DNA from: Poseidonibacter ostreae
GTDB lineage: Bacteria > Campylobacterota > Campylobacteria > Campylobacterales > Arcobacteraceae
Length of the DNA: 39,445 bases
Direction of reading: 5' to 3'
Assembly (NCBI RefSeq): GCF_009208055.1
Contig: NZ_WFKI01000024.1
Coordinates: forward strand, 1-39,445
Positions 8,919 to 17,314 of this stretch are shown piece after piece (positions within the stretch are counted from its first letter, which is position 1; every line of letters begins with the position of its first letter). The position numbers were made by a program, and so were the translations under genes. A model generated the notes under the pieces. The model had not been told where the DNA came from, searched no databases, and was given only the letters and a program-made list of their open reading frames with translations.

Positions 8919-8947
8919 TTGACAAATTTACAGATTTAATATATAAT
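8919..8947 (+). promoter_or_regulatory. Consensus sigma70 promoter of the transglycosylase gene
   Basis: TTGACA at 8919-8924 and TATAAT at 8942-8947, separated by exactly 17 bases. A full -35 box is unusual in this lineage, where promoters mostly rely on the -10 and A/T periodicity. Transcription would start near 8954, about 31 bases before the ATG. Confidence 0.75.
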
Positions 8948-8984
8948 TCGCGCTTTAATTTAAGATAGAATAAAGGAAAACTGT

Positions 8985-9482
8985 ATGAATTTAAAAATTA
9001 CATTATTAGTAATGTTGTTTATTACAAATATTTTTGCATCAAACTTTAACGCAACAAAATTAACATCCGAAGAAATAAAAACACTAAAAGAGATAAAAAA
9101 ACAAGGTAAAAGACATGGTCTTAGTTATTCATTAATGGCAATTGCTATTAAAGAATCATCAATTGGGAAATATCTTGTAAATGTAGATAGTAAAGATTAT
9201 GGCTTATATCAAGCTAATATAAAAACTGTTTTAAGTAGACAAAAAGCAAAAAATACTTCTTGGAATAGAAATAAATATGCAATGAGATTAATATCTGATT
9301 TTCAATTTGCTACAAAAAATGCAATTGCTGAATTAAACTATTGGAAAAAAGTTCATAAGAACGATTGGAAAAAAGTTTGGAGTAGTTATAATGGTGGATG
9401 GAAATATAATAGTAAAAGAGCTAGAAACTATTCAAGAGATATTGCAATTATTATTAAAAGACTTAAAAGAGTAAACGTTTAG
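8985..9482 (+). CDS. Secreted lytic transglycosylase-like protein
   Basis: A 165-residue exported protein with a signal peptide (about 1-18, ending NIFAS) and a lysozyme-like SLT domain. E57 in IAIKESSIGKYLVN fits the catalytic glutamate, followed by the DYGLYQAN segment that matches the GLMQ-type motif of the family. A C-terminal NGGW-containing stretch (SSYNGGWKYNS) fits the substrate groove. The expected activity is cleavage of peptidoglycan glycan strands in the periplasm. The protein is short and very basic, with no peptidoglycan-anchoring domain. An AAAGGA ribosome site precedes the ATG. It has its own consensus promoter and an upstream repeat cluster. Confidence 0.82.
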   Translation: MNLKITLLVMLFITNIFASNFNATKLTSEEIKTLKEIKKQGKRHGLSYSLMAIAIKESSIGKYLVNVDSKDYGLYQANIKTVLSRQKAKNTSWNRNKYAMRLISDFQFATKNAIAELNYWKKVHKNDWKKVWSSYNGGWKYNSKRARNYSRDIAIIIKRLKRVNV

Positions 9483-9496
9483 TTTTTAACTAACGT
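9475..9496. terminator. Hairpin across two convergent stop codons
   Basis: ACGTT(T)AGTT pairs with AACTAACGT across a TTT loop, nine base pairs with one bulge, covering the stop codons of the transglycosylase gene and the HhH-protein gene. No long T-run follows in either direction, so terminator function is tentative. Confidence 0.35.
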
Positions 9497-9971
9497 CTAC
9501 TTCACCATTTTCAACTTTCTGACTATAAACAGTCTCTTTACCTGTTTCTAAAATCTTCGCTTGTTCAATCCATTGATTTTTCTTAGCACAACCTTGTAGT
9601 GACAAAAACTCTTCAATCCAATCACAATTTTTATTTGACCAAGCTGCTATTTGATTAAAATGAAAAATACCTAGTTTATTTAAATCTTTTTCTACTTTTA
9701 AATCAATACCTTTAATTTTTGTAAGGTTATCTTTTCCTGATGGTCTTGGAGAACTTAAAATTAATGGTTTATTATCAACACTAGAGTTTTTTCTAAAAAT
9801 AGGGTTAACGCTACTTTTTGATTTACTATCAATATTTTCATCTGTATTATCAGTATTTTTAGAAGGCTTGTATGTGCCTCCACTATTTTTTCCTATTAAG
9901 TACCCAATAATCATACCAATAAGTGCTGCAATTATTAAGTTTGTAACTATCAGCGAAGCTGTTTCAATCAT
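9486..9971 (-). CDS. Membrane-anchored helix-hairpin-helix protein
   Basis: A 161-residue protein with one N-terminal membrane helix (about 5-27, containing glycine-rich spacing) and a low-complexity polar linker (about 30-85). The C-terminal domain (about 83-145) begins LTKIKGIDLKVEKDLNKLGI. That pattern matches the helix-hairpin-helix module of COG3743-like proteins and NuoE-type tails (KGIGPKLEKLLNxLGI). Such modules bind DNA in some proteins but also occur as structural domains. The start ATG overlaps the stop of the upstream OmpA-like gene as ATGA, so the two are probably coupled. Function is not recognised. Confidence 0.75.
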   Translation of the reverse strand: MIETASLIVTNLIIAALIGMIIGYLIGKNSGGTYKPSKNTDNTDENIDSKSKSSVNPIFRKNSSVDNKPLILSSPRPSGKDNLTKIKGIDLKVEKDLNKLGIFHFNQIAAWSNKNCDWIEEFLSLQGCAKKNQWIEQAKILETGKETVYSQKVENGEVDVS

Positions 9972-11077
9972 TTTGTCTCTCCCACAATAAACTCTACTCT
10001 TCTATTAATCTCAGATAAGCCCTGAGCATCATCTTTTGCAATAGGGAAGTCTTCACCATAACCTATTGCTTTAATTTGCTTAGGATTAACTCCTAGAGAC
10101 ATTAAAGCTGTTTTTACACTATTTGCTCTATCTTGTGATATCTTCTTATTAAGTGCTGCTCTACCTCTAGAATCTGTATGTCCTGCAACCTCTACAGTTA
10201 GTCTACTATCATCTAACAAAATAGTTGCAATTTTTTTCACTGTTTCTTGTGATTCATCAGTTATATTTGTACTTCTTCTTTTAAATGTTATTTTATTATT
10301 TGATGTTAAATCATTTATACTATCTTGTGCATCTTGCACAAATTTTGATTTAGCTTCAATAACTTCTTTTTTAGGAGTAATATTTTCAAGTTTATTTAAC
10401 TTATTTTCAGATTCACTTGTAAGCTCTTTTTCAACAACTGCACTAGTCTTTTTAAAATCATCAATAATTTTCTCTGTCTTAGATTTAATAGGTTCTTTAA
10501 TATTAGAAATAATATCAAGATTACTTTTTGCAATTATAGAATCTAATAAGGGTTTAAAGTTTGAATCTTTTAACTCTCCATTTAATAAAACTTTTCCATT
10601 TTCAATAGATAATTTCGAGCCATCAGTAAAAAACTCTTTAAAAGAATCCATAAGTAATGATAATTTGTTTAATAAAACAACATCTATTACTCTATTTTCT
10701 TCAAATAAATATTCACCATTTCTATTAATGTTTAATAAATCAACAATACTTTTAGCCTGTGTTGCATCTTTAAAAGTTCCATTCATTAAAACTATACCAT
10801 TATCTTTTACTAGTTCTAAAGATATAGGCTCTTTATTTTGTCCTAATTCATTACCATCTTCTAAACCTAGTTCTTTTAAAACAGAAGATTTTAACTCATT
10901 TATTTTTAGTATTGCTAAGTCAGCATATTCACCAAACATTGAATCCTCACTACTAAAACTTGTAGCTTGATTTTTACCATCATTTAATATTGTTTTATAA
11001 TTAAATGTAGACACTGTATAAGCAATTAAAACTACTAAAGCTATTAATAAAAAGAAAACTTTTTTTCCTAATGACAT
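9968..11077 (-). CDS. OmpA-family envelope protein with inner-membrane anchor
   Basis: A 369-residue protein with an N-terminal membrane helix (about 6-25). The middle (about 70-190) has two segments of the pattern 'nGxVxLnGxlkd' that resemble BON-type folds, followed by a charged helical linker (about 195-255). The C-terminal OmpA/MotB-like peptidoglycan-binding domain (about 260-369) contains VEVAGHTDSRG, the LSxxRAxxV-like segment QDRANSVKTAL, and the INRRVEFIV end. The helix lacks a clear cleavage site, so it may stay anchored in the inner membrane and reach to peptidoglycan. The AGGAAT ribosome site supports the start. It overlaps the following HhH gene by four bases. Confidence 0.85.
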   Translation of the reverse strand: MSLGKKVFFLLIALVVLIAYTVSTFNYKTILNDGKNQATSFSSEDSMFGEYADLAILKINELKSSVLKELGLEDGNELGQNKEPISLELVKDNGIVLMNGTFKDATQAKSIVDLLNINRNGEYLFEENRVIDVVLLNKLSLLMDSFKEFFTDGSKLSIENGKVLLNGELKDSNFKPLLDSIIAKSNLDIISNIKEPIKSKTEKIIDDFKKTSAVVEKELTSESENKLNKLENITPKKEVIEAKSKFVQDAQDSINDLTSNNKITFKRRSTNITDESQETVKKIATILLDDSRLTVEVAGHTDSRGRAALNKKISQDRANSVKTALMSLGVNPKQIKAIGYGEDFPIAKDDAQGLSEINRRVEFIVGETK

Positions 11078-11302
11078 TTTTATTCCTAATGTATTTTATA
11101 ATTTTTTGGATTATATTTTATTATTGAAAAATAATTGATTAAACATATAGTGATAATTAAAATATATGTAATATATAACTATAATTCTAGCTTTTTTATA
11201 TAAATAAAACAAGCTAAAATCATTAACATTTATAAGATATAGATTAATTTATAAAATTACCAGTCTTAATTAATATTGATAAAAAACTTAAAAGAAAGTC
11301 CC

Positions 11303-14300
11303 TTAAAGAGGAATTTTTAAAGTAACTTTTGTACATTTTTCATAAGTATTGAAACTACAATTCTCAATATTAATAGAACCACTCATACTATCTGACAAAA
11401 TTTTATGAGTCATATATAAACCTAAACCCGTACCTTGCGATTTATGCTTTGTAGTAAAATATGGTTCAAATACTTTTTTGATTATCTTTACATCAATTCC
11501 ACCACCATTATCAATAATTTCAATAACAGCATACTTACTACTTTTATATGATTTGATATGTATATATCTATGCTCTTCATCAATATTTTTTAAGGCATCT
11601 TTTGAATTTGATAAAATATTTAGTAAGGCTTGATTTAACTCATTTTCATAACTATTTACAATTATTCCTTCTAAGTCATTTTCTACAGTAATAAAACTAT
11701 TAGTAAAAGAACCTTTCATTAAAGTAAGAACTTTTTCTATACTATTTAAAATATTAAACTCTTTTTTTAACTTATCTTCTTTTATATAGTTTTGGAAATC
11801 GTCAATAGTTTGAGATAAAAATTTTGTAGTTTCTGTAATATTATCTAAAGACTCAATAAAAGTCTTATCGGTTAATTGATCATACTCTTTTTGTAATTTT
11901 AAACCTGAAGATATAGTAGAAATACTACTTAAAGGCTGTCTCCATTGATGTGCAATATTTCCTATCATTTCACCCAAACTTGCCATTTTAGATTGTTGTA
12001 ACATTAAATCTTCTTTATTTTTTATATCTGTAAGATCAATCATTGAAATAATATGCGATGGTAAATTATCAAACTCTGCTGCTTCACCTTTTAATAAAAC
12101 AGGAATAACATTATTCGTTTTTGAAATTGCATTTAATTCAGAAGAATCAGAAGAAATTAAAACATCACATAAGTTTGAACTATCTTCTGTTTGAAATATT
12201 TCTGAAACTTCTTTATAAATTAATTCGTCTTTGGAATTGTATTTAAGTATTTTAATTGCTTCATCATTAATATATGAAATTTTTTTATCTCTAATTATTA
12301 AAATACCTGCAATATTTAATTCAATTAAAGTCTTAAAGTTATTTAGAGATTTCTCTGTCTCTTTTTTTGCTAATTCTAGTCTTTTTTGATACTGTAATAA
12401 CTGCCTATTTCTATAAACTACAAAAAATAAAATTATCACAAAAACAGCGGCAACTTTTAATAAAAGAGAATAATCATACGGTTCTTCATAATTAGCATTT
12501 ATCCATTCCTTATAAATCTCTTCTCTTTCTTTATAAGTCATACGATTTAAAACTTTATTTATAATAGATTGTAAAATCGTATAATCATCTCTAAGCATAA
12601 ATCTTAAGTCAAAATCAATACCAGTTTGTCCAGTAATTTTTATATTTGTATAACCTAAGTTTTTGATATTATAAGTAAGAACTGGCATAATATCAACATA
12701 TGCATAAGCTTTATTATTTGATAAATACTCCAATCCTTCTTTAGGATCATTTACAAAGACAAAATTCATATTAGGATATTTTTCTTCAAGTAATTTATGT
12801 GCAGAATAATTTTTTCCTACAGCAATTTTTTTATCTAATAACTCTGATGCATTTTTAATAAAATTTTTATCTTGTAAAGTTGCAATACCTAAGGGAGATT
12901 TTAAATATATATCTGAAAATATAGAATAATTTAAACGTTCTTTTGTTTTAGAAGTACCAACTACAACATCACTTTCTTTTTCTTTTATACTATCAATAGA
13001 TTCAATAAATGTTTTTTTAGGTAAAAACTCTGTTTGAAGTTTTGCTTTATCCACAATATATTTCCAAAAATCAATTGATATTCCTTTCATATTATCATTA
13101 TTATCAATAAAATTATAAGGAGCCCAAGTTTTAGTCGAAGTTACTTTTATCTTAGTATTTTTAATAAAATATTTTTCTTCACTTGTAAAGTCAATATTTT
13201 TTGTAATATTTATCCATTTTTCTTCTAAAGCCTTTATTTCATCTCTAGTAACACTACTCATAGCTTTTTGAAGAATTGCATGTAAAGTTTTTAAGTTTTC
13301 ATTAACACCAACAAAAAGTTTTTCATCAAAGTTTTTTATTGATATATCAGATACAATTTTTAAATCTTCATAATAATTCTTATTAATATAATAGCTTGCT
13401 AAAAACTTATTTTGTATTGTTGCATCTACAAAATTATCTTTAATAGCATCAAAAATATCTTTTAAGTTTTCAAATTCAATGATATTTGCATCTGGATAAG
13501 CTTCTTGGTATTTCTTTGTGGAATTCCAATCTTTTATCATTGCAATTTTTTTACCTACTAAATCATCACTATTAATAATATCTGTTCTTGATTTTTTAGT
13601 TATTATAGATAAGGTTTGAGATAAATAAGATTGAGTAAAATCCATAATATCTTCTCTTTTTTTATTATAACTTACTACTGGCAAGATATCTATTTTACCA
13701 TTTTTAAAATCACTATAAAGTATTGACCACTGATCAGTAATAAAAAGTGGTTCTATATTTAATTTTTTAAAAACCAATTTCATATAATCAACTACATATC
13801 CTTTTGCAACACCTTTTTCATTATAGTCATAAGGAATCCAATCTAATTCATTTGCAATTATTACTGTTTTGTTTTTATTTATATATTCTAATTCTTTAGA
13901 AGATAAATTTAGATTATTTGGTTTTTTTTCTTTATTTTCTTTATTTTCAAGCCATTTTGAAGTGATTTTATTTTTTTCTTCCACAGTGATTAAATCAAGA
14001 CTTTTTTGAATAATATTTCGAAGAAGTGGTTTATCATCTCTTGTTGCCATATATAAAAGGCTCCAATTATTCCCTAAATGAAATTTTGCTTGAAGTCCTG
14101 TTACAGAGTATCTTTTTATGTGATAATTCATTAAAGCAATATTTGCAACAGTAAAATCTGCTTTGTTTGTAACAACTGCATCCATAGCTTCTAAGATATT
14201 ATTTACATAATATAATTTTACACTTGGGTACTCTTTTTTGAAAACTTCTTCTTGAATATAATTTTTAACAACTGATACAGTTTTTCCCTTTATATCATCA

Positions 14301-14713
14301 ATAGTATTTATATTCTTGTTATTTTCATTTGCAAATAAGTAATCTCTTGTAGTAACATAATTTTTAGTAAATAATAAATACTCTTCTCTTGTATCACTTT
14401 TTGATAAGCATGGCAGCATATCAATTTCTTTATTTTTAGTTTTTAATAGTAGATTTTCCCATGTGTCAGTAATATATTCAAACTTTAGACCACTTTTCTT
14501 TTCAATTAAATCTAGATGATCTTTTGCAAAACCTTTATACTCGCCATTTTCTACAAAATCAAATGGTGGCCAATCAGTCTCTGCTCCAACTTTGATAATT
14601 GGATTATTTTTTATAAAATTTTCTTCTTCATTTGTTAAGTGAGTATGTATAGGATTATTGTGTGCGATAACATAAGTAAATAAAAATAATGAAAGTAAGA
14701 GTCTTTTTAACAT
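11303..14713 (-). CDS. Hybrid-architecture sensor kinase with three periplasmic solute-binding domains
   Basis: A very large sensor kinase (1136 residues from this start). A signal/anchor helix is followed by three successive SBP_bac_3-type modules at about 30-260, 280-500 and 510-735. Each opens with a comparable motif (VGAETDWPPFDF, IANELDWIPYDY, VTSTKTWAPYNF). After a membrane helix near 750-770 come a PAS-like domain, the H-box HQWRQPLSSI, and an ATPase domain with NILSNSKDALKN, DNGGGID and GTGLGLYMTHKIL. There is no receiver domain and no adjacent regulator. BvgS-like kinases usually carry two such modules. I chose ATG 14713 because AAGGTGG lies eight bases upstream; the GTG at 14725 falls within that ribosome site. 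The ligands are probably amino acids or similar solutes, by family. Confidence 0.9.
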   Translation of the reverse strand: MLKRLLLSLFLFTYVIAHNNPIHTHLTNEEENFIKNNPIIKVGAETDWPPFDFVENGEYKGFAKDHLDLIEKKSGLKFEYITDTWENLLLKTKNKEIDMLPCLSKSDTREEYLLFTKNYVTTRDYLFANENNKNINTIDDIKGKTVSVVKNYIQEEVFKKEYPSVKLYYVNNILEAMDAVVTNKADFTVANIALMNYHIKRYSVTGLQAKFHLGNNWSLLYMATRDDKPLLRNIIQKSLDLITVEEKNKITSKWLENKENKEKKPNNLNLSSKELEYINKNKTVIIANELDWIPYDYNEKGVAKGYVVDYMKLVFKKLNIEPLFITDQWSILYSDFKNGKIDILPVVSYNKKREDIMDFTQSYLSQTLSIITKKSRTDIINSDDLVGKKIAMIKDWNSTKKYQEAYPDANIIEFENLKDIFDAIKDNFVDATIQNKFLASYYINKNYYEDLKIVSDISIKNFDEKLFVGVNENLKTLHAILQKAMSSVTRDEIKALEEKWINITKNIDFTSEEKYFIKNTKIKVTSTKTWAPYNFIDNNDNMKGISIDFWKYIVDKAKLQTEFLPKKTFIESIDSIKEKESDVVVGTSKTKERLNYSIFSDIYLKSPLGIATLQDKNFIKNASELLDKKIAVGKNYSAHKLLEEKYPNMNFVFVNDPKEGLEYLSNNKAYAYVDIMPVLTYNIKNLGYTNIKITGQTGIDFDLRFMLRDDYTILQSIINKVLNRMTYKEREEIYKEWINANYEEPYDYSLLLKVAAVFVIILFFVVYRNRQLLQYQKRLELAKKETEKSLNNFKTLIELNIAGILIIRDKKISYINDEAIKILKYNSKDELIYKEVSEIFQTEDSSNLCDVLISSDSSELNAISKTNNVIPVLLKGEAAEFDNLPSHIISMIDLTDIKNKEDLMLQQSKMASLGEMIGNIAHQWRQPLSSISTISSGLKLQKEYDQLTDKTFIESLDNITETTKFLSQTIDDFQNYIKEDKLKKEFNILNSIEKVLTLMKGSFTNSFITVENDLEGIIVNSYENELNQALLNILSNSKDALKNIDEEHRYIHIKSYKSSKYAVIEIIDNGGGIDVKIIKKVFEPYFTTKHKSQGTGLGLYMTHKILSDSMSGSINIENCSFNTYEKCTKVTLKIPL

Positions 14714-14769
14714 GATAATGCCCACCTTATTTTCTTATTATAGCTAAAAACATAATTTTACTCTAATTA

Positions 14770-15021
14770 TTATGATAATAAATCTATCCAAAAGTATTTA
14801 ATATTATTTTTTATATCAATTGCTTTCCATCCGTACGATAAAGAATGATATTGTAATTTATCATCAATAATTTTAAAAGCCATCTCTTTATCTGATTGAA
14901 CTCCTAAGACTTGTGTAAAATTTATATATCCATAGTTATCTTCTAAATCTAATTCATAAGAAAACTCTTCTAAATCCTCAAACTGTTTTGTTATAAAATC
15001 TTCAATTTTTTCTTTTAGCAT
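14770..15021 (-). CDS. Small acidic hypothetical protein
   Basis: An 83-residue cytoplasmic protein I do not recognise. It is acidic at the N-terminus (IEDFITKQFEDLEEF) and aromatic at the C-terminus (YGWKAIDIKNNIKYFW), with no signal or membrane segment. I set the start at ATG 15021 because AAAGGA sits eight bases upstream. A longer frame to 15057 exists but has no ribosome site. It lies just upstream of the large sensor kinase on the same strand, but the gap of about 56 bases and the lack of overlap give no firm link. Confidence 0.6.
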   Translation of the reverse strand: MLKEKIEDFITKQFEDLEEFSYELDLEDNYGYINFTQVLGVQSDKEMAFKIIDDKLQYHSLSYGWKAIDIKNNIKYFWIDLLS

Positions 15022-15135
15022 AATATTTATCCTTTGGATTTTCACGATATTGTACAATATTTGTATTATATTAAATTAAAAAGAACTCTTTTAAAATAAA
15101 TTTTTTTTTGATAGAATTTAATAAAAGGAAATATT

Positions 15136-15618
15136 ATGAAATCTATAATTTTAGCTTGCCTGATTCTAAGTTCTGTTTTCGCTTCACCACCTGAAGAGTT
15201 TGATAGAGATAAATACGAAATAGGGGAACAAGTATTTGATAATAAATGTAGTTCTTGCCATGTAAAATCAATGGATATACAAGTTTTAATGAGTAATTTT
15301 ATTGAACATGATAATAAAGTTTTAAATCTTTTAGCACCAACAGGAAATGAAATATCATTTAGATTAAAAAGCCAAATTGGTAGTAAAGATGATATAGAAT
15401 TCCAAATAGATGAAGTAACTGATTTTGTAAAAGATTATCTAATTAATCCAGATAAGGCTAAAACTGTTTGTCTTGAGGGTGTTGTAAAACACTTTGATAC
15501 AATGCCTAGTATGGAAGGAAAAGTTACTGAACAAGAAATGGAAGATGTTACATTTTTCTTATATTTCCTAGAGGGTTGGAATGGAATCAACAAATATTAT
15601 GAAAAAGATGAGTTTTAA
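15136..15618 (+). CDS. Periplasmic c-type cytochrome
   Basis: A 160-residue exported monohaem cytochrome c. The signal peptide covers about residues 1-16 (ending VFA), and the haem-binding site is C38-S-S-C41-H42. Near the C-terminus, DTMPSMEGKVTEQEMEDVTFFLYFL matches the 'MPxGxLTxxE...yL' end of class I cytochromes, so one of the methionines around 122-126 is the likely distal ligand. About 80 residues separate the CxxCH and the Met segment, longer than a minimal cytochrome c. A ribosome site (AAAAGGA) precedes the ATG, with a TAGAAT -10-like box upstream. The gene is seven bases from the next, so they are likely co-transcribed. The redox partner is unknown. Confidence 0.88.
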   Translation: MKSIILACLILSSVFASPPEEFDRDKYEIGEQVFDNKCSSCHVKSMDIQVLMSNFIEHDNKVLNLLAPTGNEISFRLKSQIGSKDDIEFQIDEVTDFVKDYLINPDKAKTVCLEGVVKHFDTMPSMEGKVTEQEMEDVTFFLYFLEGWNGINKYYEKDEF

Positions 15619-15625
15619 AAGATAA

Positions 15626-15994
15626 ATGATTAAAAAACTTTTATTAATCATATCAATAACATTTGTAAGCACTATACTTGCGAATGAAGTTAAAGTTGTA
15701 AATGTAAGTGCAAAATGTAGTGTTGATAAAATATGTACGTTTAACGTAACATTAGAGCATGAAGACACAGGTTGGAAACATTATGCAAATAAATGGGAGA
15801 TTTATACTCCTAAGGGAAAACTATTAGCTACGAGGACTTTATATCATCCTCATGTAAAGGAACAACCTTTTACAAGAAGTTTATCAGGAGTTAAAATACC
15901 AAAAGAATTAGATAAAGTGATTGTTAAAGGTCATGATTTAGTTCATGGGTATTCTGATAATATATTTGTTTATGAATTTAATAAAAAAGATTAA
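15626..15994 (+). CDS. Small periplasmic protein downstream of the cytochrome
   Basis: A 122-residue protein with a signal peptide (about 1-19, ending ILA). The mature part is a probable all-beta domain with two cysteines (C31 and C37, in KCSVDKICTF), which could form a disulfide, and several histidines (HEDTGWKHYANKW, YHPHVKEQPF, GHDLVHGYSD). The pattern resembles small periplasmic domains found in Campylobacterota, but I cannot name the family. The histidine-rich surface suggests metal or haem-related work alongside the cytochrome, as an inference only. It starts seven bases after the cytochrome stop. Confidence 0.75.
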   Translation: MIKKLLLIISITFVSTILANEVKVVNVSAKCSVDKICTFNVTLEHEDTGWKHYANKWEIYTPKGKLLATRTLYHPHVKEQPFTRSLSGVKIPKELDKVIVKGHDLVHGYSDNIFVYEFNKKD

Positions 15995-16006
15995 AAAGGA
16001 TTTTAC

Positions 16007-16087
16007 ATTAGAGAAGAACTAATAAAAAAAGGGCTTTTAGTAGGCTTGTTATTACTAATCCTACTTGTATATACTTTACTTAGATAA
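16007..16087 (+). CDS. Possible 26-residue membrane microprotein with ATT start
   Basis: Thirteen bases after the previous stop, AAAGGA (15995-16000) lies six bases before an ATT codon. That codon opens a 26-codon frame coding one hydrophobic helix (GLLVGLLLLILLVYTLLR) after a short charged head. ATT starts are rare but known, for example infC. The ribosome-site spacing and helix quality are the only support, and no conservation test was possible. Confidence 0.35.
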   Translation: MREELIKKGLLVGLLLLILLVYTLLR

Positions 16088-16155
16088 AAATAAAAAGTTA
16101 AAAAATAAAAAACTGTAATATTATTTTTAACAGGTATTTTAGTCAAGGTCAAGGA

Positions 16156-16216
16156 GGAGTAGTTTTTTTGCGAAGGAGCTTACATCAGGTAAGTGACTGA
16201 GTAAATAAACTGCTCC
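16156..16216. repeat. Nested inverted repeat (cruciform) in the nrdB/cytochrome gap
   Basis: Outer arms GGAGTAGTTT (16156-16165) and AAACTGCTCC (16207-16216) pair over 10 bp with one G-T. Inside is GCTTAC (16178-16183), loop ATCAG, GTAAGT (16189-16194). The 248-base gap between the microprotein region and nrdB holds no other gene. The element is G/C-richer than its surroundings. It may be a transcription stop for both sides, a small RNA or a palindromic repeat unit. Confidence 0.6.
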
Positions 16217-16242
16217 AACACAGAGATTGTTTAAAAGACCTA

Positions 16243-17262
16243 TTAAAAATCGTCGAAGTCTATTGAACCTTTTGAATAATTAACAACATTCCCTTCAAAG
16301 AAGTTTGTTCTTTGGTCATTAAATGATGCATAACCATCAACCCAAGGAATAGGGTGTTTTACATTATATTCTGGTTTATATCCAACTGCATCTAATCTTT
16401 TATCTGCAAGGTATTGAATATATTGTTTAATAATTCCATCTGTAAATCCTAAGATTTGTCCTTGAGTGATATATGAACCCCAAGAAGATTCTAATTCAAC
16501 AGCTTTTCTAAACATTACCCTAACTTTTTCTTCTAATTGTGGTGTAAATAAATCAGGTCTTTCTTTTCTTACAGAATTAATCATATTTTGGAATAATAAA
16601 AGGTGTGTAACTTCATCTCTTTGAATGAATCTAATCATTTGTGAAGAACCTAACATTTTTCCTGATTTTCCAAGTGCATACATTGCAGCAAAACCTGCAT
16701 AAAAATATAAACCTTCTAAAATTTGGTTTGCAAAAAGTGCAAGAACAATCTTTTCATCTGTAATATCACCTGCAAGGTTTTTATATACATCTGCAATATA
16801 ATTATTCTTCTCTCTTAACTGTGCATCATTTTTCCACATATCATAAATCTCATCTGTATTATCAGAAATAGATTCAACCATAACGGCATAAGATTTAGAG
16901 TGATTTGCTTCTTCATATGATTGTCTAGAAAGACAAGCATTTACTTCAGGAGCAGTAATATATGGATTTATATTATCCATCAAGTTGTTTGTTTGTAGTG
17001 AATCCATAAAAATTAATTGTGATAATACTAAATCATACATTCTTTTTTCAGGTGCTGTTAAAAACTTATAGTCTTTTGCATCTCCTGTCATTTGTACTTC
17101 TTTAGGGAACCAAGTATTTCCCTCCATAGTATCCCAAAGATTAAGTGCCCATTGGTACTTCATCTTTGTGAAATTTATCATACCATCACTATTTCCGCCA
17201 AAAATTCTTCTATCATTTAAATTTTCTTTTGAATCTGGGTTATATATTACTTTTCTGTCCAT
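16243..17262 (-). CDS. nrdB: Ribonucleotide reductase small subunit, class Ia-type
   Basis: A 339-residue beta subunit that generates the tyrosyl radical used by NrdA to make deoxyribonucleotides. Iron ligands and radical site can be read in order: D87 (FMDSLQ), E118 and H121 (EEANH), then Y125 four residues on, matching E. coli D84/E115/H118/Y122. The second half has a further ferritin-like E...ExxH set (FANQILEGLYFYAGF; QRDEVTHLLLF). It ends in an acidic/hydrophobic tail (SIDFDDF) suited to binding the alpha subunit. The start has an AGAGG ribosome site. It follows nrdA by 52 bases on the same strand. Confidence 0.96.
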   Translation of the reverse strand: MDRKVIYNPDSKENLNDRRIFGGNSDGMINFTKMKYQWALNLWDTMEGNTWFPKEVQMTGDAKDYKFLTAPEKRMYDLVLSQLIFMDSLQTNNLMDNINPYITAPEVNACLSRQSYEEANHSKSYAVMVESISDNTDEIYDMWKNDAQLREKNNYIADVYKNLAGDITDEKIVLALFANQILEGLYFYAGFAAMYALGKSGKMLGSSQMIRFIQRDEVTHLLLFQNMINSVRKERPDLFTPQLEEKVRVMFRKAVELESSWGSYITQGQILGFTDGIIKQYIQYLADKRLDAVGYKPEYNVKHPIPWVDGYASFNDQRTNFFEGNVVNYSKGSIDFDDF

Positions 17263-17314
17263 GGGTGCCTCTATATTTTATTCAATTTTTTTATTAAGTA
17301 TGAAATAGCTTGTC

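Noticed and set aside
10665..10970. Plus-strand frame of 101 codons inside the OmpA-like gene
   Set aside because: It is an antisense shadow of a well-supported gene, with composition typical of reversed coding sequence.
14714..14725. GTG start four codons upstream for the large sensor kinase
   Set aside because: The GTG is part of the AAGGTGG ribosome site of the downstream ATG, which has ideal spacing.
16156..16216. Integron attC site reading of the nested inverted repeat
   Set aside because: The GTTRRRY/RYYYAAC ends are missing and no integrase or gene cassette is present.
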